Of a DNA stretch of 64,000 bases, positions 48,645 to 57,953 are shown one piece after another. Position 1 is the first letter of the stretch. Each line of letters starts with the position of its first letter. Made by a program: the position numbers and the translations under genes. This DNA comes from Rickettsiales endosymbiont of Stachyamoeba lipophora (GTDB taxonomy: Bacteria; Pseudomonadota; Alphaproteobacteria; Rickettsiales; 33-17): the NCBI RefSeq assembly GCF_003932735.1, contig NZ_CP033611.1:1339501-1403500 (forward strand), read 5' to 3'. A model generated the notes under the pieces. The model saw nothing but the letters and a program-made list of their open reading frames with translations. It had not been told where the DNA came from and made no database searches.

Positions 48645-49133
48645 ATTTTTTAATCAATAAAGATAAGTTTGGTATATAAATTATAATGTAAGTTTTAATA
48701 ATTAAAGTAAAGTTAATAAATCTAATTGCATTTAGTTCATTACTCTGCTATATTGCTGTTTATGAGTTTTCATATTAGCTATACGTGCTTAATTGCTTCT
48801 TAAGATTACTGTACCGCTACAGGGTATTATAAACAATTTCTTTAGAAATAATTGATTTAAAGCGTTTAACTAAAAGCTAAAATTTTAGTTTAATGTAAGA
48901 CTCTTAAGATCAAACAGATCTAGAGAAACTTAACTCTCTATTTTTGCTTAGAAAGGCATTTTTAATCTTAATTAAGATAATTAGTTACATTTATAGCTGT
49001 AAGAAGTTTTGTTTTTACCTTTACAGCCATGCTGAATAAATGCCTTTGATCATATTAACATAACAAAAGGCTATTTATGCTTGCGGTTAATTATTACCAC
49101 AGGCCTAAGATGAGCTATAAAGGATAAAAATCT
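48645..49133. other. Long leader region before the RNA helicase gene
   Basis: No gene seen. A 7-bp stem (gctgtaa 48996-49002 / ttacagc 49021-49027) and several shorter inverted repeats lie in the last 150 bp before the DEAD-box start. Long structured leaders are common ahead of cold-inducible helicase genes; that role here is a guess. Confidence 0.3.
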
Positions 49134-50537
49134 ATGACAAACTTTTTAGAACTAAATTTACCAAAATCTCTTATTCAATCTCTTGAGAAGATGAACTTTA
49201 CAACTCCTACTCCAATTCAATCTGAAGCAATTCCTGTGGCTTTAGAAGGAAAGGATATATTAGGTTCTGCTCAAACCGGTACCGGTAAAACAGGTGCTTT
49301 TGCTATTCCGTTGGTTGCTCGTATGCTTGGCAATGAACGTGAAACTGCTCTGGTTTTAACCCCAACCCGTGAGCTTGCTGTGCAAGTAATGAGCACAATT
49401 CAACTACTTTTAGGTAGAAGTTCTTCAATTAAAACAGCTTTGTTAATTGGTGGTGAGCCAATGCCTAAACAATTTCAACAATTAAAAGGTAATCCAAGAG
49501 TTATAGTGGGTACCCCTGGACGTATTAATGATCATTTACGTCGTGGTAGTGTGAAATTAAATAATACTAAATTTTTAGTTTTAGATGAAACAGACCGTAT
49601 GTTAGATATGGGATTTGGTATTCAATTAGAAGATATTGCTCAACATTTACCTACAGAACGTCAAACATTAATGTTCTCTGCAACCTTGCCACATAATATT
49701 GTGCGGTTATCAGATAAATATTTAAATAACCCAGTGCGTATTGCTATTGGTTCAACTACTTTACCTTCTGCGCAAATTAAGCAAGAAATTATTCATACAA
49801 CTGAGGGTAATAAATATGATCAGTTGCTTGATCAATTAGAGCAACGTGAAGGTTCAATAATAATATTTGTTAAAACTAAACGTGGGGCTGAAAAACTTAC
49901 AGAGAAGCTTTGTGATGAAGGTTATGACGCTGATACAATTCATGGCGATTTAAGACAAGGCAAGCGTGAAAAAGTACTTAGAGGCTTCCATAATAAAAAA
50001 TATCGTATTCTGATTGCAACAGATATAGCAGCCCGTGGTTTAGACGTTCCGCATATTGAGCATGTTATTAACTATGATCTACCACAATGCCCAGAAGATT
50101 ATATCCATCGTATTGGCCGTACAGGACGTGCTGGTGCTGAAGGATCAGCTTTATGTCTTATTACCCCTGCAGATAGAGGTAAGTGGAGAGATATTGATAG
50201 ATTGATGAATCCTAATCAAAAGCAAGAACCTTATAAGTCTGAAAGAAGCGGTGACAGAAGTGGTGATAGAAGAAGCGATAGAAAAGATGATAGAAGATGG
50301 GAAAGAAGGGGCGATAGAAATGATAGGGGAGCTGATAGAACAGCAGGATCCGGTAGAGGTGATAGAACAGATAGAGGCTCTGATAGAACAGCAGGAGCTG
50401 ATAGAGGCGACAGAGGTGATAGAACTGATAGAAGATTTGATAATCAACCTAGAGATAAAAAAGAAGGCTTTAAACCTTTCCGCTTTAAACGCCAAAATAA
50501 CAACAATAATAAACCAACTCGTACAAAAACTGCTTAA
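49134..50537 (+). CDS. DEAD-box ATP-dependent RNA helicase, RhlE-like
   Basis: A 467-residue RNA helicase. The Q motif is FTTPTPIQSEAIP; motif I is AQTGTGKTGAF (Lys52). Motif II is LDETDRMLDMGFG, so the box reads Asp-Glu-Thr-Asp (151-154) instead of DEAD. Motif III is FSATLP and motif VI HRIGRTGRAG. The C-terminal tail (about 370-450) is an Arg/Gly/Asp-rich low-complexity region with repeats like GDRTDRGSDRTAG, an RNA-binding extension. It probably helps ribosome assembly or RNA decay. It is monocistronic with its own terminator. Confidence 0.92.
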   Translation: MTNFLELNLPKSLIQSLEKMNFTTPTPIQSEAIPVALEGKDILGSAQTGTGKTGAFAIPLVARMLGNERETALVLTPTRELAVQVMSTIQLLLGRSSSIKTALLIGGEPMPKQFQQLKGNPRVIVGTPGRINDHLRRGSVKLNNTKFLVLDETDRMLDMGFGIQLEDIAQHLPTERQTLMFSATLPHNIVRLSDKYLNNPVRIAIGSTTLPSAQIKQEIIHTTEGNKYDQLLDQLEQREGSIIIFVKTKRGAEKLTEKLCDEGYDADTIHGDLRQGKREKVLRGFHNKKYRILIATDIAARGLDVPHIEHVINYDLPQCPEDYIHRIGRTGRAGAEGSALCLITPADRGKWRDIDRLMNPNQKQEPYKSERSGDRSGDRRSDRKDDRRWERRGDRNDRGADRTAGSGRGDRTDRGSDRTAGADRGDRGDRTDRRFDNQPRDKKEGFKPFRFKRQNNNNNKPTRTKTA

Positions 50538-50572
50538 ATTTAATTACGCTTAAATCTAAGTAGATGTAAATC

Positions 50573-50613
50573 AAAAGGCTTCCTTGTGCAATAGTACAAA
50601 GAGGCCTTTTTTA
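50573..50613 (+). terminator. Terminator of the helicase gene
   Basis: An imperfect hairpin aaaaggc...gccttttt with a T run at 50607-50612, 36 bp after the stop. Confidence 0.75.
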
Positions 50614-50656
50614 TTTCAAGGTGAAGTATAAAATGTTGTTTAATAACAATTACTTA

Positions 50657-50685
50657 TTGACTTATTAAAAAACTCTATTTACATG
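50657..50685 (+). promoter_or_regulatory. Promoter of the first symporter gene
   Basis: TTGACT (50657-50662), a 17-bp spacer, TACATG (50680-50685). The same block with the same spacing recurs before the second symporter gene. Both are followed by a conserved leader containing cgatttagttgtaat and an AAGGAAG ribosome site. Confidence 0.5.
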
Positions 50686-50726
50686 ATTTATTAACGATTT
50701 AGTTGTAATTTTAAGGAAGTTAAATC

Positions 50727-52133
50727 ATGAATATACTTAATATCGATAATCTTATAGTAATAGCGTATTTGCTAGTTACCTTAGTGGTGGGTATTTATAA
50801 AGGTAGGAATATCAAAACCTTTAAGGAATATGCAATTGGTGATTATAAATTCTCTAATTCTGCGTTGGTTGCCACTATTACTGCAACTTGGTTAGATGCA
50901 GCTGCTGTAATAGGAACTCATGAAAGAGTATATCAATTTGGTATTGTATGGGTTGTCATTTTTTTATTTGGAGTATTGGAAATATTTTTATTTCAATTAT
51001 TAGCCCCAAGGATATATAGATTTAAAGGTCATTTAAGTGTTAGTGAAATTTTAGGCACTTGGTATGGACCACGGGCGAGAGTGATTGGCGGAATTTGTGT
51101 GGCTTTACATAGTATTGGTATTGTTGCAGCTCAAGTGGGTGCTATTGGTTATTTATGTCATGAATTTTTTCATATTTCTCCTGTAATAGGCATTATAATT
51201 GGTGCTGGTGCCGTAGTTATATATTCATCATTTGGCGGCATTAAAGCGGTAACCTATACTGATATAATCCAGTTTGCTTTCTTTATGGTGGCTATTCCTT
51301 TAATTGCTAATATTATGCTGATTAAGGCTGGAGGATATAGTGGGCTGTTTGAGAAAGTACCGGCAGAGCATTTAAAAATTTTCCCTAATTATGGTAGCGT
51401 TAGTGAATATTTAGTTTTATTTTTATTTTTTGCAATTCCCTTGTTTGACTCTTGCTTAATTCAAAGAGTTTTAATGGCAAATAGTAAAGAGCAAGTAGTG
51501 ACCTCATTTAAATCTACTGCATTAGTAATGATTTTATTTTATGTATTGTGTGGGTTAATAGCCTTATCGGTTTTAACTATTAATACTGATCTTGATCCTA
51601 ATAATGTGTTATATTATACAATCAATAATTATCTACCGGTGGGAATTAAAGGATTAGGTATTGCAGGACTTTTAGCTGTAGTGATGTCTACTGCTGATTC
51701 ATATCTCAATACCTCAAGTGTTGCTATTATTCATGATGTGGTAAATCCACTGCGTAAAACTTCTTTAAGTGGCAAGCAAGAATTGCTTATTATTAAGCTT
51801 ACCGCTTTGATTGTTGGAGTTGGAGCTATATTAGTGGCAATAAGCTCTGAAAGTATGCATCGCATCGTTATGAAAGCCTGGATAATTTGGGCAGCAATTA
51901 TGGTAATACCGTTATATGCAGTATTTTTTAATATTAAGTCTAATGCGAAAACCTTTGTCATATCTATCTTAGCAGGGATTGCTACTGTAGTAATATGGTT
52001 AATATATGATATTGAAGCTAAAACCGGTATAGATAGTAATATCCCAGCTTTAGTTGCTAATTTGATAGCATTTGCTACTGCTTCGCTTTATTATCGCAAA
52101 TATGCCCCTGAAAAGCTTAGTTGTCCTGTATAA
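50727..52133 (+). CDS. Sodium:solute symporter (SSS/PutP family), copy 1
   Basis: A 468-residue inner-membrane symporter with about 13 hydrophobic helices. SSS signatures are VVGIYKGRNIKTFKEYAIGD, IYSSFGGIKAVTYTDIIQF and MSTADSYLNTSSVAIIHDV. It is most like the second copy and the N-terminal half of the fusion protein downstream. In the first sodium-site helices it has TWLDAAAVIG and GVLEIFLF, shared with the fusion but not with copy 2. Substrate is unknown; proline, pantothenate or other organic anions are typical of the family. Confidence 0.9.
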   Translation: MNILNIDNLIVIAYLLVTLVVGIYKGRNIKTFKEYAIGDYKFSNSALVATITATWLDAAAVIGTHERVYQFGIVWVVIFLFGVLEIFLFQLLAPRIYRFKGHLSVSEILGTWYGPRARVIGGICVALHSIGIVAAQVGAIGYLCHEFFHISPVIGIIIGAGAVVIYSSFGGIKAVTYTDIIQFAFFMVAIPLIANIMLIKAGGYSGLFEKVPAEHLKIFPNYGSVSEYLVLFLFFAIPLFDSCLIQRVLMANSKEQVVTSFKSTALVMILFYVLCGLIALSVLTINTDLDPNNVLYYTINNYLPVGIKGLGIAGLLAVVMSTADSYLNTSSVAIIHDVVNPLRKTSLSGKQELLIIKLTALIVGVGAILVAISSESMHRIVMKAWIIWAAIMVIPLYAVFFNIKSNAKTFVISILAGIATVVIWLIYDIEAKTGIDSNIPALVANLIAFATASLYYRKYAPEKLSCPV

Positions 52134-52225
52134 TTCATAAGTCAAGTTATGAAGAATGATGAATTAAATTTAATGAAGATTGTTAGGTTGTAAAATAAGT
52201 AATTGTTATTAATAATAATTACTTA

Positions 52226-52254
52226 TTGACTTATAAACAAAGAATATTTACATC
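52226..52254 (+). promoter_or_regulatory. Promoter of the second symporter gene
   Basis: TTGACT (52226-52231), a 17-bp spacer, TACATC (52249-52254). This is a duplicate of the promoter before copy 1, with the leader also conserved. Confidence 0.5.
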
Positions 52255-52295
52255 TGTTGTTAACGATTTAGTTGTAATTTTAAGGAAGTTAAATC

Positions 52296-53762
52296 ATGAA
52301 TATACTTAATCTCGATAATCTTATAGTAATAGCGTATTTGCTGGTTACTTTAGTGGTGGGTATTTATAAAGGTAGGAATATCAAAACCTTTAAGGAATAT
52401 GCAATCGGTGATTATAAATTTTCTAATTCTGCGTTGGTTGCCACTATTACTGCCACCTGGCTTAGTGCTGGTTCTGCTATAGGAACTCATGAAAAAGTAT
52501 ATCAATTTGGTATTGTGTGGGTTGTTATATTTTTGTTTGGAGTAGTAGGAATATTTCTTTTTCAATTATTAGCACCGAGAATATATAAATTTAAAGGTCA
52601 TTTAAGTGTTAGCGAAATTATAGGCACTTGGTATGGCCCTCAAGCAAGAGTGATTGGTGGAATCTGTGTAGCTTTACATAGCATTGGCATGGTTGCAGCT
52701 CAAGTGGGTGCTATTGGTTATGTATGCCATGAGTTTTTTGATTTATCACCCATGATAGGCATTCTAATTGGTGCCGGTATTGTGGTAATATATTCATCGT
52801 TTGGTGGTATTAAGGCGGTAACCTATACTGATATAATCCAGTTTGCTTTCTTTATGGTGGCTATTCCTTTAATTGCTAATATTATGCTGATAAAAGCTGG
52901 AGGATATAGCGGGTTACTTGAGAAAGTACCGGCAGAGCATCTAAAAATATTCCCTAACTATGGCAGTGTTAGTGAATATTTATTTTTATTTTTATTTTTT
53001 GCAATTCCATTTTTTGACTCTTGCTTGATTCAAAGAGTTTTAATGGCAAAGGATAAGGAGCAAGTGGTAACTTCATTTAAATCTACTGCATTAGTAATGA
53101 TTTTATTTTATGTGTTGTGTGGTTTGATTGCTTTATCGGTTAGAACTATTAATGCTGATCTTAATCCTAATAATGTATTATATTATACTATCAATAATTA
53201 TTTACCAATGGGAATTAAAGGATTGGGTATTGCAGGGCTTTTAGCTGTAGTGATGTCTACTGCTGACTCATATCTTAATACCTCAAGTATTGCTATTATT
53301 CATGATGTTGTAAATCCGTTGCGTAAATCCTCTCTAACTAGCAGGCAAGAGTTGTTGGTTACTAAGTTTACTGCTATACTTATAGGTAGTGGTGCAATAT
53401 TAGTAGCTATTAGTTTTAAAAGTATATTGCAGATAATAATTAAAGCTTGGATAATATGGGCACCTATAATGGTTGTACCATTATATGCGACATTTTTAGG
53501 GATTAAATCTAATTCTAACATATTTAAACTGAGTGCCATAGCAGGGATTGCTACTGTAGTAATATGGTTAATATATGATATTGAAGCTAAAACCGGTATA
53601 GATAGCATGATACCATCATTGTTTGCTAACCTGATAGCATTCAGTAGTGCTTCTCTTTATTACCATAAATATGCACCGAAAAAGCTTAATAAGCCTATTA
53701 TGCCTAATCAATTGCCGAGCTATAAGGAAGCCAGGGTAGCAAAACTTAGATTGCAAAGTTAA
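52296..53762 (+). CDS. Sodium:solute symporter (SSS/PutP family), copy 2
   Basis: A 488-residue symporter nearly identical to copy 1 over most of its length. It differs as a block in the first helices (TWLSAGSAIG for TWLDAAAVIG; GVVGIFLF for GVLEIFLF). TWLSAGSAIG is closer to the usual SSS pattern. The C-terminus is longer (KPIMPNQLPSYKEARV). Tandem duplication including the promoter is clear from the DNA. Confidence 0.9.
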   Translation: MNILNLDNLIVIAYLLVTLVVGIYKGRNIKTFKEYAIGDYKFSNSALVATITATWLSAGSAIGTHEKVYQFGIVWVVIFLFGVVGIFLFQLLAPRIYKFKGHLSVSEIIGTWYGPQARVIGGICVALHSIGMVAAQVGAIGYVCHEFFDLSPMIGILIGAGIVVIYSSFGGIKAVTYTDIIQFAFFMVAIPLIANIMLIKAGGYSGLLEKVPAEHLKIFPNYGSVSEYLFLFLFFAIPFFDSCLIQRVLMAKDKEQVVTSFKSTALVMILFYVLCGLIALSVRTINADLNPNNVLYYTINNYLPMGIKGLGIAGLLAVVMSTADSYLNTSSIAIIHDVVNPLRKSSLTSRQELLVTKFTAILIGSGAILVAISFKSILQIIIKAWIIWAPIMVVPLYATFLGIKSNSNIFKLSAIAGIATVVIWLIYDIEAKTGIDSMIPSLFANLIAFSSASLYYHKYAPKKLNKPIMPNQLPSYKEARVAKLRLQS

Positions 53763-53841
53763 TAGGTAAATATTAAATTCATTAACAAATATTAGTTATA
53801 TTTTAGTTAATAAGCAAATTATCATTGATAGTCTAGTAAAC

Positions 53842-53888
53842 ATTAAATATATTATTAGCTACCGTTAGTAACTAATAATATATTTAAT
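53842..53888 (+). promoter_or_regulatory. 17-bp hairpin directly before the GTG start of the fusion gene
   Basis: Perfect arms 53842-53858 and 53872-53888 with a 13-nt loop; the fusion gene's GTG begins at 53890, one base after the stem. No Shine-Dalgarno is visible between. The stem could terminate upstream transcription or mask the start. Confidence 0.6.
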
Positions 53889-53889
53889 C

Positions 53890-56727
53890 GTGCATTTATT
53901 GAATATAGATAACTTTATAGTCATTTCTTATTTAATTTTAACTTTAATTATTGGCATAATTAAAGGCCGTAATATTAAAAGCATTAAAGAATATGCCATT
54001 GGAAATTTTAACTTTTCTACGGCTGCTTTAGTAGCAACCATCACTGCGACATGGCTAGATGCTGCTGCAGCTATAGGTGCTCATGAAAAAATATATCAAT
54101 TTGGGATTGTTTGGATAATTATTTTTATGGGTGGAGCTCTGGAAATATTTTTATTTCAATTGTTAACCCCAAGAATTTATAAATTTAAAGGTCATTTAAG
54201 TGTTAGTGAAATTTTGGGCACGTGGTATAGCCCTAGAGCAAGGATAATTGGTGGTATTTGTGTAGCATTGCATAGTATAGGCATAATAGGTGCCCAGGTT
54301 GCTGCTATAGGGTATGTATGCTATGAATTTTTTCATATATCCCCAAGTATTGGTATGTTAATAGGTGCGGGTATTGTAGTGATTTATTCTTCCTTAGGTG
54401 GTATTAAGGCAGTGACAATTACTGATATGATTCAATTTGCATTTTTTATGGTAGCCATTTCGGTTATTGCCAATGTATTGATAATGAAGATAGGCGGATT
54501 TAGGCAATTGATTAATCACGTGCCGGCTGAGCATTTAAAATTATTACCTAGTTATAACAATCCAATAGAATATTTGATTTTATTTATATTTTTTACTATT
54601 CCTTTCTTTGATTCGTGCATAATCCAAAGGGTGTTAATGGCGCGTGATGAAAGGCAGGCTGCTACTTCTCTTAAAGCTACTGCCGTAGTGATGGTGGTGT
54701 TTTATGTGTTATGTGGTTTAATTGCTTTATCGGTAAGGGGTCTTAATGCTGATTTAAATCCCAATGATGTTTTATATTATACGATCAATAACTATTTACC
54801 TGCTGGTATTAAAGGATTGGGTATTGCAGGGTTGTTAGCGGTTATTATGTCGTCAGCTGATTCTTATTTAAATACCTCAAGTGTGGCGATAATTCATGAT
54901 GTAATTACCCCATTGCGTAAAACATCTTTAAGTATAAAAGAAAAATTATTCATTACTAAGGTAGCCTCTCTAATTATTGGTAGTGGAGCTATATTAGTAG
55001 CAATTAGTTTTGAAAGTATAATTAATATCATAATTAAAGCTTGGATTGTCTGGGCTGCGATAATGGTGGTGCCGTTATATGCGGTGTTCTTTAATATTAA
55101 AGCCAATTTTCAAATATTTTTATCGGGTGCTTTAGCTGGTATATCAACTGTAATTATTTGGATTATATTTGATATTGAAGCTAAAATAGGAATAGATAGT
55201 AATATTCCAGCATTATTTGCTAACCTGGTTGCTTTTATTGTTAGTTCGTTTTATTATCATAAATATGCTTCGTATAAGTTGTATATTCCTTTGTATATAG
55301 AGGAAGAAGTAACAACAAACTCAAGAGGCTTTTTAAATAAAATTCGTTATCTAGAATCATTTTTTATGAATTACTATAAATATTTGCCTACTATTAACAA
55401 TCTTGCGCGGTTATCTAGAATAAGGGTCCATTATTATGGAGCTCAATATAAGCTATTTGGAAGTTTTGCGATAGCTAGTTTTTTAATTCCTTATTTTATG
55501 TGGTCGGAGTCTTCAACAATAACTATCATGAATCAAGAGATATCAGTGATTTTACGGTTCATAGCCTGCGTATTAGCTTTTATGCTAGTTATTCATGATA
55601 TGTGGGAAGTAAAATTGCAAAGATATCTGCCTTTATATTGGCATTTTACTTTAATGTATTGTTTGCCTTTTATGACCACGTTTTTATTCTTGTATAATGA
55701 GGGCTCAATAGAATGGTATATCAACATGGCTGTGGCTTTATTTTTGCTAGCATTGCTTGTGGATTGGCAAACTTTTATTGCGATGATAACAGGAGGAGTT
55801 GGTTTAGGGTATAGCTTGTATGTGTGCTTAATGGCTCAGGAAAAGCTTAATTTGATATTTAGTGATCTGCACAAATGGCACTTATTCTTGTATGTTGCGA
55901 TTATACCTACGTTGGTGGGTATGCTTTTTGCTCGTAACCGTGAATATATTCAAAAAAGAGTGGTAGAAATTTTAGATTATAAAGTACAAGAAAGAACTGA
56001 CGAGCTAGAGAGAGCTTTAGTGATAAAAAAGGAATTTTTATCTAATTTAAGCCATGAAATAAGAATTCCGGTAATGGGAATTATTAATTACAGCCAAGGC
56101 CTTTACGCGCGTTGGCCTGATTTAACTGAAGAAAAAAAGCTGGAGATCTTACAAAAGTTAGATAGTACAGTAGAAAGATTCTATAGTTTTGTAGATAATA
56201 TTATGGATATGTCAAAATTTGAAAGTGGCACTGTGGAATTAAATCCATCTCAAATTAATCTTGAAGAATTAATCCAAGAGGCAATAATTGAATCTAAATC
56301 CTTACCATTTAAACAGGAATTAAGTATTAGCTATAAAAACGAAGCTGAAACTCCAATGATTGAAGCGGATCGTGCCAGAATAAAACAAGTTTTACATAAT
56401 CTATTGGATAATGCCATAAAATATACTAATAAGGGTATGATCGACATTAGCCTCCAGGAAGGTAAAGAGCAAATGGAGGATGGCAGTATCATAAGTGGTA
56501 TTAAGGTTTCAATTGCTGATGAAGGAATGGGTATACCTGAGGATGAGTTAGAATTAATTTTTGATTCTTTTTCACAAAGCACTAGAACAAAAACTGGCGC
56601 AGGAGGTAGGGGCTTAGGATTATCTATCTCGCGAAGAATTATTGAAGCTCATTGCGGTAAAATTTGGGCACAACCTAATAAAGATAAAGGAGCTATACTT
56701 AGCTTTATTTTAACTAGGAAGTTATAA
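53890..56727 (+). CDS. Symporter-sensor histidine kinase fusion (SSS + six-helix sensor + kinase)
   Basis: A 945-residue three-part membrane protein. Residues 1-460 are an SSS symporter aligned end to end with the two tandem copies. A linker (about 460-510) leads to a six-helix domain (about 510-690): RYLPLYWHFTLMYCLPF, then ALFLLALLVDWQTFI. A coiled linker and a complete kinase follow: H-box NLSHEIRIPVMG (His722), N-box NLLDNAIKYTNKG, and G boxes DEGMGIPEDE and GGRGLGLSISRRI. The last two parts are paralogous to the stand-alone kinase at 33825. The layout recalls CbrA (SSS plus kinase), but the middle domain is of CqsS/LqsS type rather than STAC/PAS. No receiver domain is present. Starts at GTG, aligned with the ATG of the paralogs. 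Confidence 0.9.
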   Translation: MHLLNIDNFIVISYLILTLIIGIIKGRNIKSIKEYAIGNFNFSTAALVATITATWLDAAAAIGAHEKIYQFGIVWIIIFMGGALEIFLFQLLTPRIYKFKGHLSVSEILGTWYSPRARIIGGICVALHSIGIIGAQVAAIGYVCYEFFHISPSIGMLIGAGIVVIYSSLGGIKAVTITDMIQFAFFMVAISVIANVLIMKIGGFRQLINHVPAEHLKLLPSYNNPIEYLILFIFFTIPFFDSCIIQRVLMARDERQAATSLKATAVVMVVFYVLCGLIALSVRGLNADLNPNDVLYYTINNYLPAGIKGLGIAGLLAVIMSSADSYLNTSSVAIIHDVITPLRKTSLSIKEKLFITKVASLIIGSGAILVAISFESIINIIIKAWIVWAAIMVVPLYAVFFNIKANFQIFLSGALAGISTVIIWIIFDIEAKIGIDSNIPALFANLVAFIVSSFYYHKYASYKLYIPLYIEEEVTTNSRGFLNKIRYLESFFMNYYKYLPTINNLARLSRIRVHYYGAQYKLFGSFAIASFLIPYFMWSESSTITIMNQEISVILRFIACVLAFMLVIHDMWEVKLQRYLPLYWHFTLMYCLPFMTTFLFLYNEGSIEWYINMAVALFLLALLVDWQTFIAMITGGVGLGYSLYVCLMAQEKLNLIFSDLHKWHLFLYVAIIPTLVGMLFARNREYIQKRVVEILDYKVQERTDELERALVIKKEFLSNLSHEIRIPVMGIINYSQGLYARWPDLTEEKKLEILQKLDSTVERFYSFVDNIMDMSKFESGTVELNPSQINLEELIQEAIIESKSLPFKQELSISYKNEAETPMIEADRARIKQVLHNLLDNAIKYTNKGMIDISLQEGKEQMEDGSIISGIKVSIADEGMGIPEDELELIFDSFSQSTRTKTGAGGRGLGLSISRRIIEAHCGKIWAQPNKDKGAILSFILTRKL

Positions 56728-56854
56728 TTGTACCCTAGCTTCCGGCTTTGAAAGCAGGTATAATAACTTTTGAAATAAAATTGTTACGTAGATTAAAAAA
56801 ATTATAGACTTTTTATTTTTTTGTATTACTATCACAACCATTATTTTATTTTTG

Positions 56855-56930
56855 GGGCCCGTAGCTCAGTGGTTAGAGCTGCCCGCTCATAACGGGTAGG
56901 TCGCTGGTTCAAGTCCGGCCGGGCCCACCA
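56855..56930 (+). tRNA. tRNA with CAT anticodon (Ile2 or elongator Met)
   Basis: A complete cloverleaf: acceptor GGGCCCG/CGGGCCC, D arm GCTC/GAGC, anticodon stem around loop CTCATAA, T arm GCTGG/CCGGC, and encoded CCA. The GGTCGCTGGTTCAAGTCC region resembles the lysidine-modified tRNA-Ile2 of E. coli more than elongator Met, so Ile2 is preferred but not proven. Confidence 0.9.
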
Positions 56931-56964
56931 CCTATAAATAAGTATTCCTACCTGTAGAATTTTA

Positions 56965-57852
56965 ATGAAATCTATCTTTTCTTATATATTAAACCTAATT
57001 CTTTTTTTGGTTGTTGTTTCCCTAATAATGTTTTTAAAGTTAGTGGGCTTTAAAGTTAGTTCATTCATTGGAAAGTATATTGGGTTATTGGTTGGTAGGT
57101 TTCATAAATCTAATAAGGTTGCTTATAGCAATTTAAAGATGGTTTTTCCTTATAAATCTGAATCTGAAATAAAAAAGATTATAAGAGGTATGTGGATTAA
57201 CTTAGGTAGAAATTTTGCTGAATTCCCTCTTGTTTCTTCCGTTGATAGCCAATTTATTAAAAATAACATTGATAATAATGATTTAGAAAAACTCCAAAAC
57301 TTTCTTAAACAACATCCTAAAATTATATTAATTTCTGCTCATTTTGGAGCATGGGAGCTGGCACCAAAAGTTATTGAAATGCTCAATATGCCAATTTATT
57401 TAGTTTATAGGCATTTAAATGTTAATTTATTTGAGAGGCTGGTCGCCTTTTTAAGGGGTAAATATGTGAGTGGAGTTATTCCTAAGAAGGTAACTGGTGC
57501 AAGAAAGCTTATAAATATTTTAAAAGAAAATGAACAAGCAGTTTTATGTATGCTTATGGATCAAAAAATGAATAATGGAGTGGATGCTAGGTTTTTTGGT
57601 AGGCTTGCTAAAACTTCTTCTTCGGCAGCAGAGCTTTCTAAAAAGTTTAACATACCTATCGTTATGGCCAATATTAAAAGAATAGGCGACTCAACGAAAT
57701 ACCAAGTTAATATAGATCCCTTTATTACTACAATTCCAACTAACAATGAAGAAGTCCTACGTCTTACCCAGCAAATTAATGATATGTTTGAAATATGGAT
57801 AAAAGAAAGCCCAGAACAATGGTTTTGGGTGCATAATAGATGGCCAAAGTAA
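56965..57852 (+). CDS. Lipid A biosynthesis lauroyl/myristoyl acyltransferase (LpxL/LpxM family)
   Basis: A 295-residue membrane acyltransferase: an N-terminal hydrophobic anchor, then the lysophospholipid-acyltransferase core with HFGAWE (the HX4E catalytic motif in SAHFGAWELAP), YLVYRHLN, ARKLINILKENEQAV and VLCMLMDQKM. These enzymes add secondary acyl chains to lipid A precursors, so an LPS-bearing outer membrane is implied. Length and motifs match LpxL/HtrB. It follows the tRNA by 34 bp. Confidence 0.88.
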   Translation: MKSIFSYILNLILFLVVVSLIMFLKLVGFKVSSFIGKYIGLLVGRFHKSNKVAYSNLKMVFPYKSESEIKKIIRGMWINLGRNFAEFPLVSSVDSQFIKNNIDNNDLEKLQNFLKQHPKIILISAHFGAWELAPKVIEMLNMPIYLVYRHLNVNLFERLVAFLRGKYVSGVIPKKVTGARKLINILKENEQAVLCMLMDQKMNNGVDARFFGRLAKTSSSAAELSKKFNIPIVMANIKRIGDSTKYQVNIDPFITTIPTNNEEVLRLTQQINDMFEIWIKESPEQWFWVHNRWPK

Positions 57853-57953
57853 ATATTTAATAATTTGCAATAAGATAATTGAAATTCCTTTAAAGCTTCT
57901 ATAAGATCAATTCACTTTTTAGTAACAAATTTTTATATTAATTATAGTCTATT

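Noticed and set aside
50151-50553. Open frames on both strands over the helicase tail
   Set aside because: They arise from the low-complexity Arg/Gly/Asp-rich coding region in other frames.
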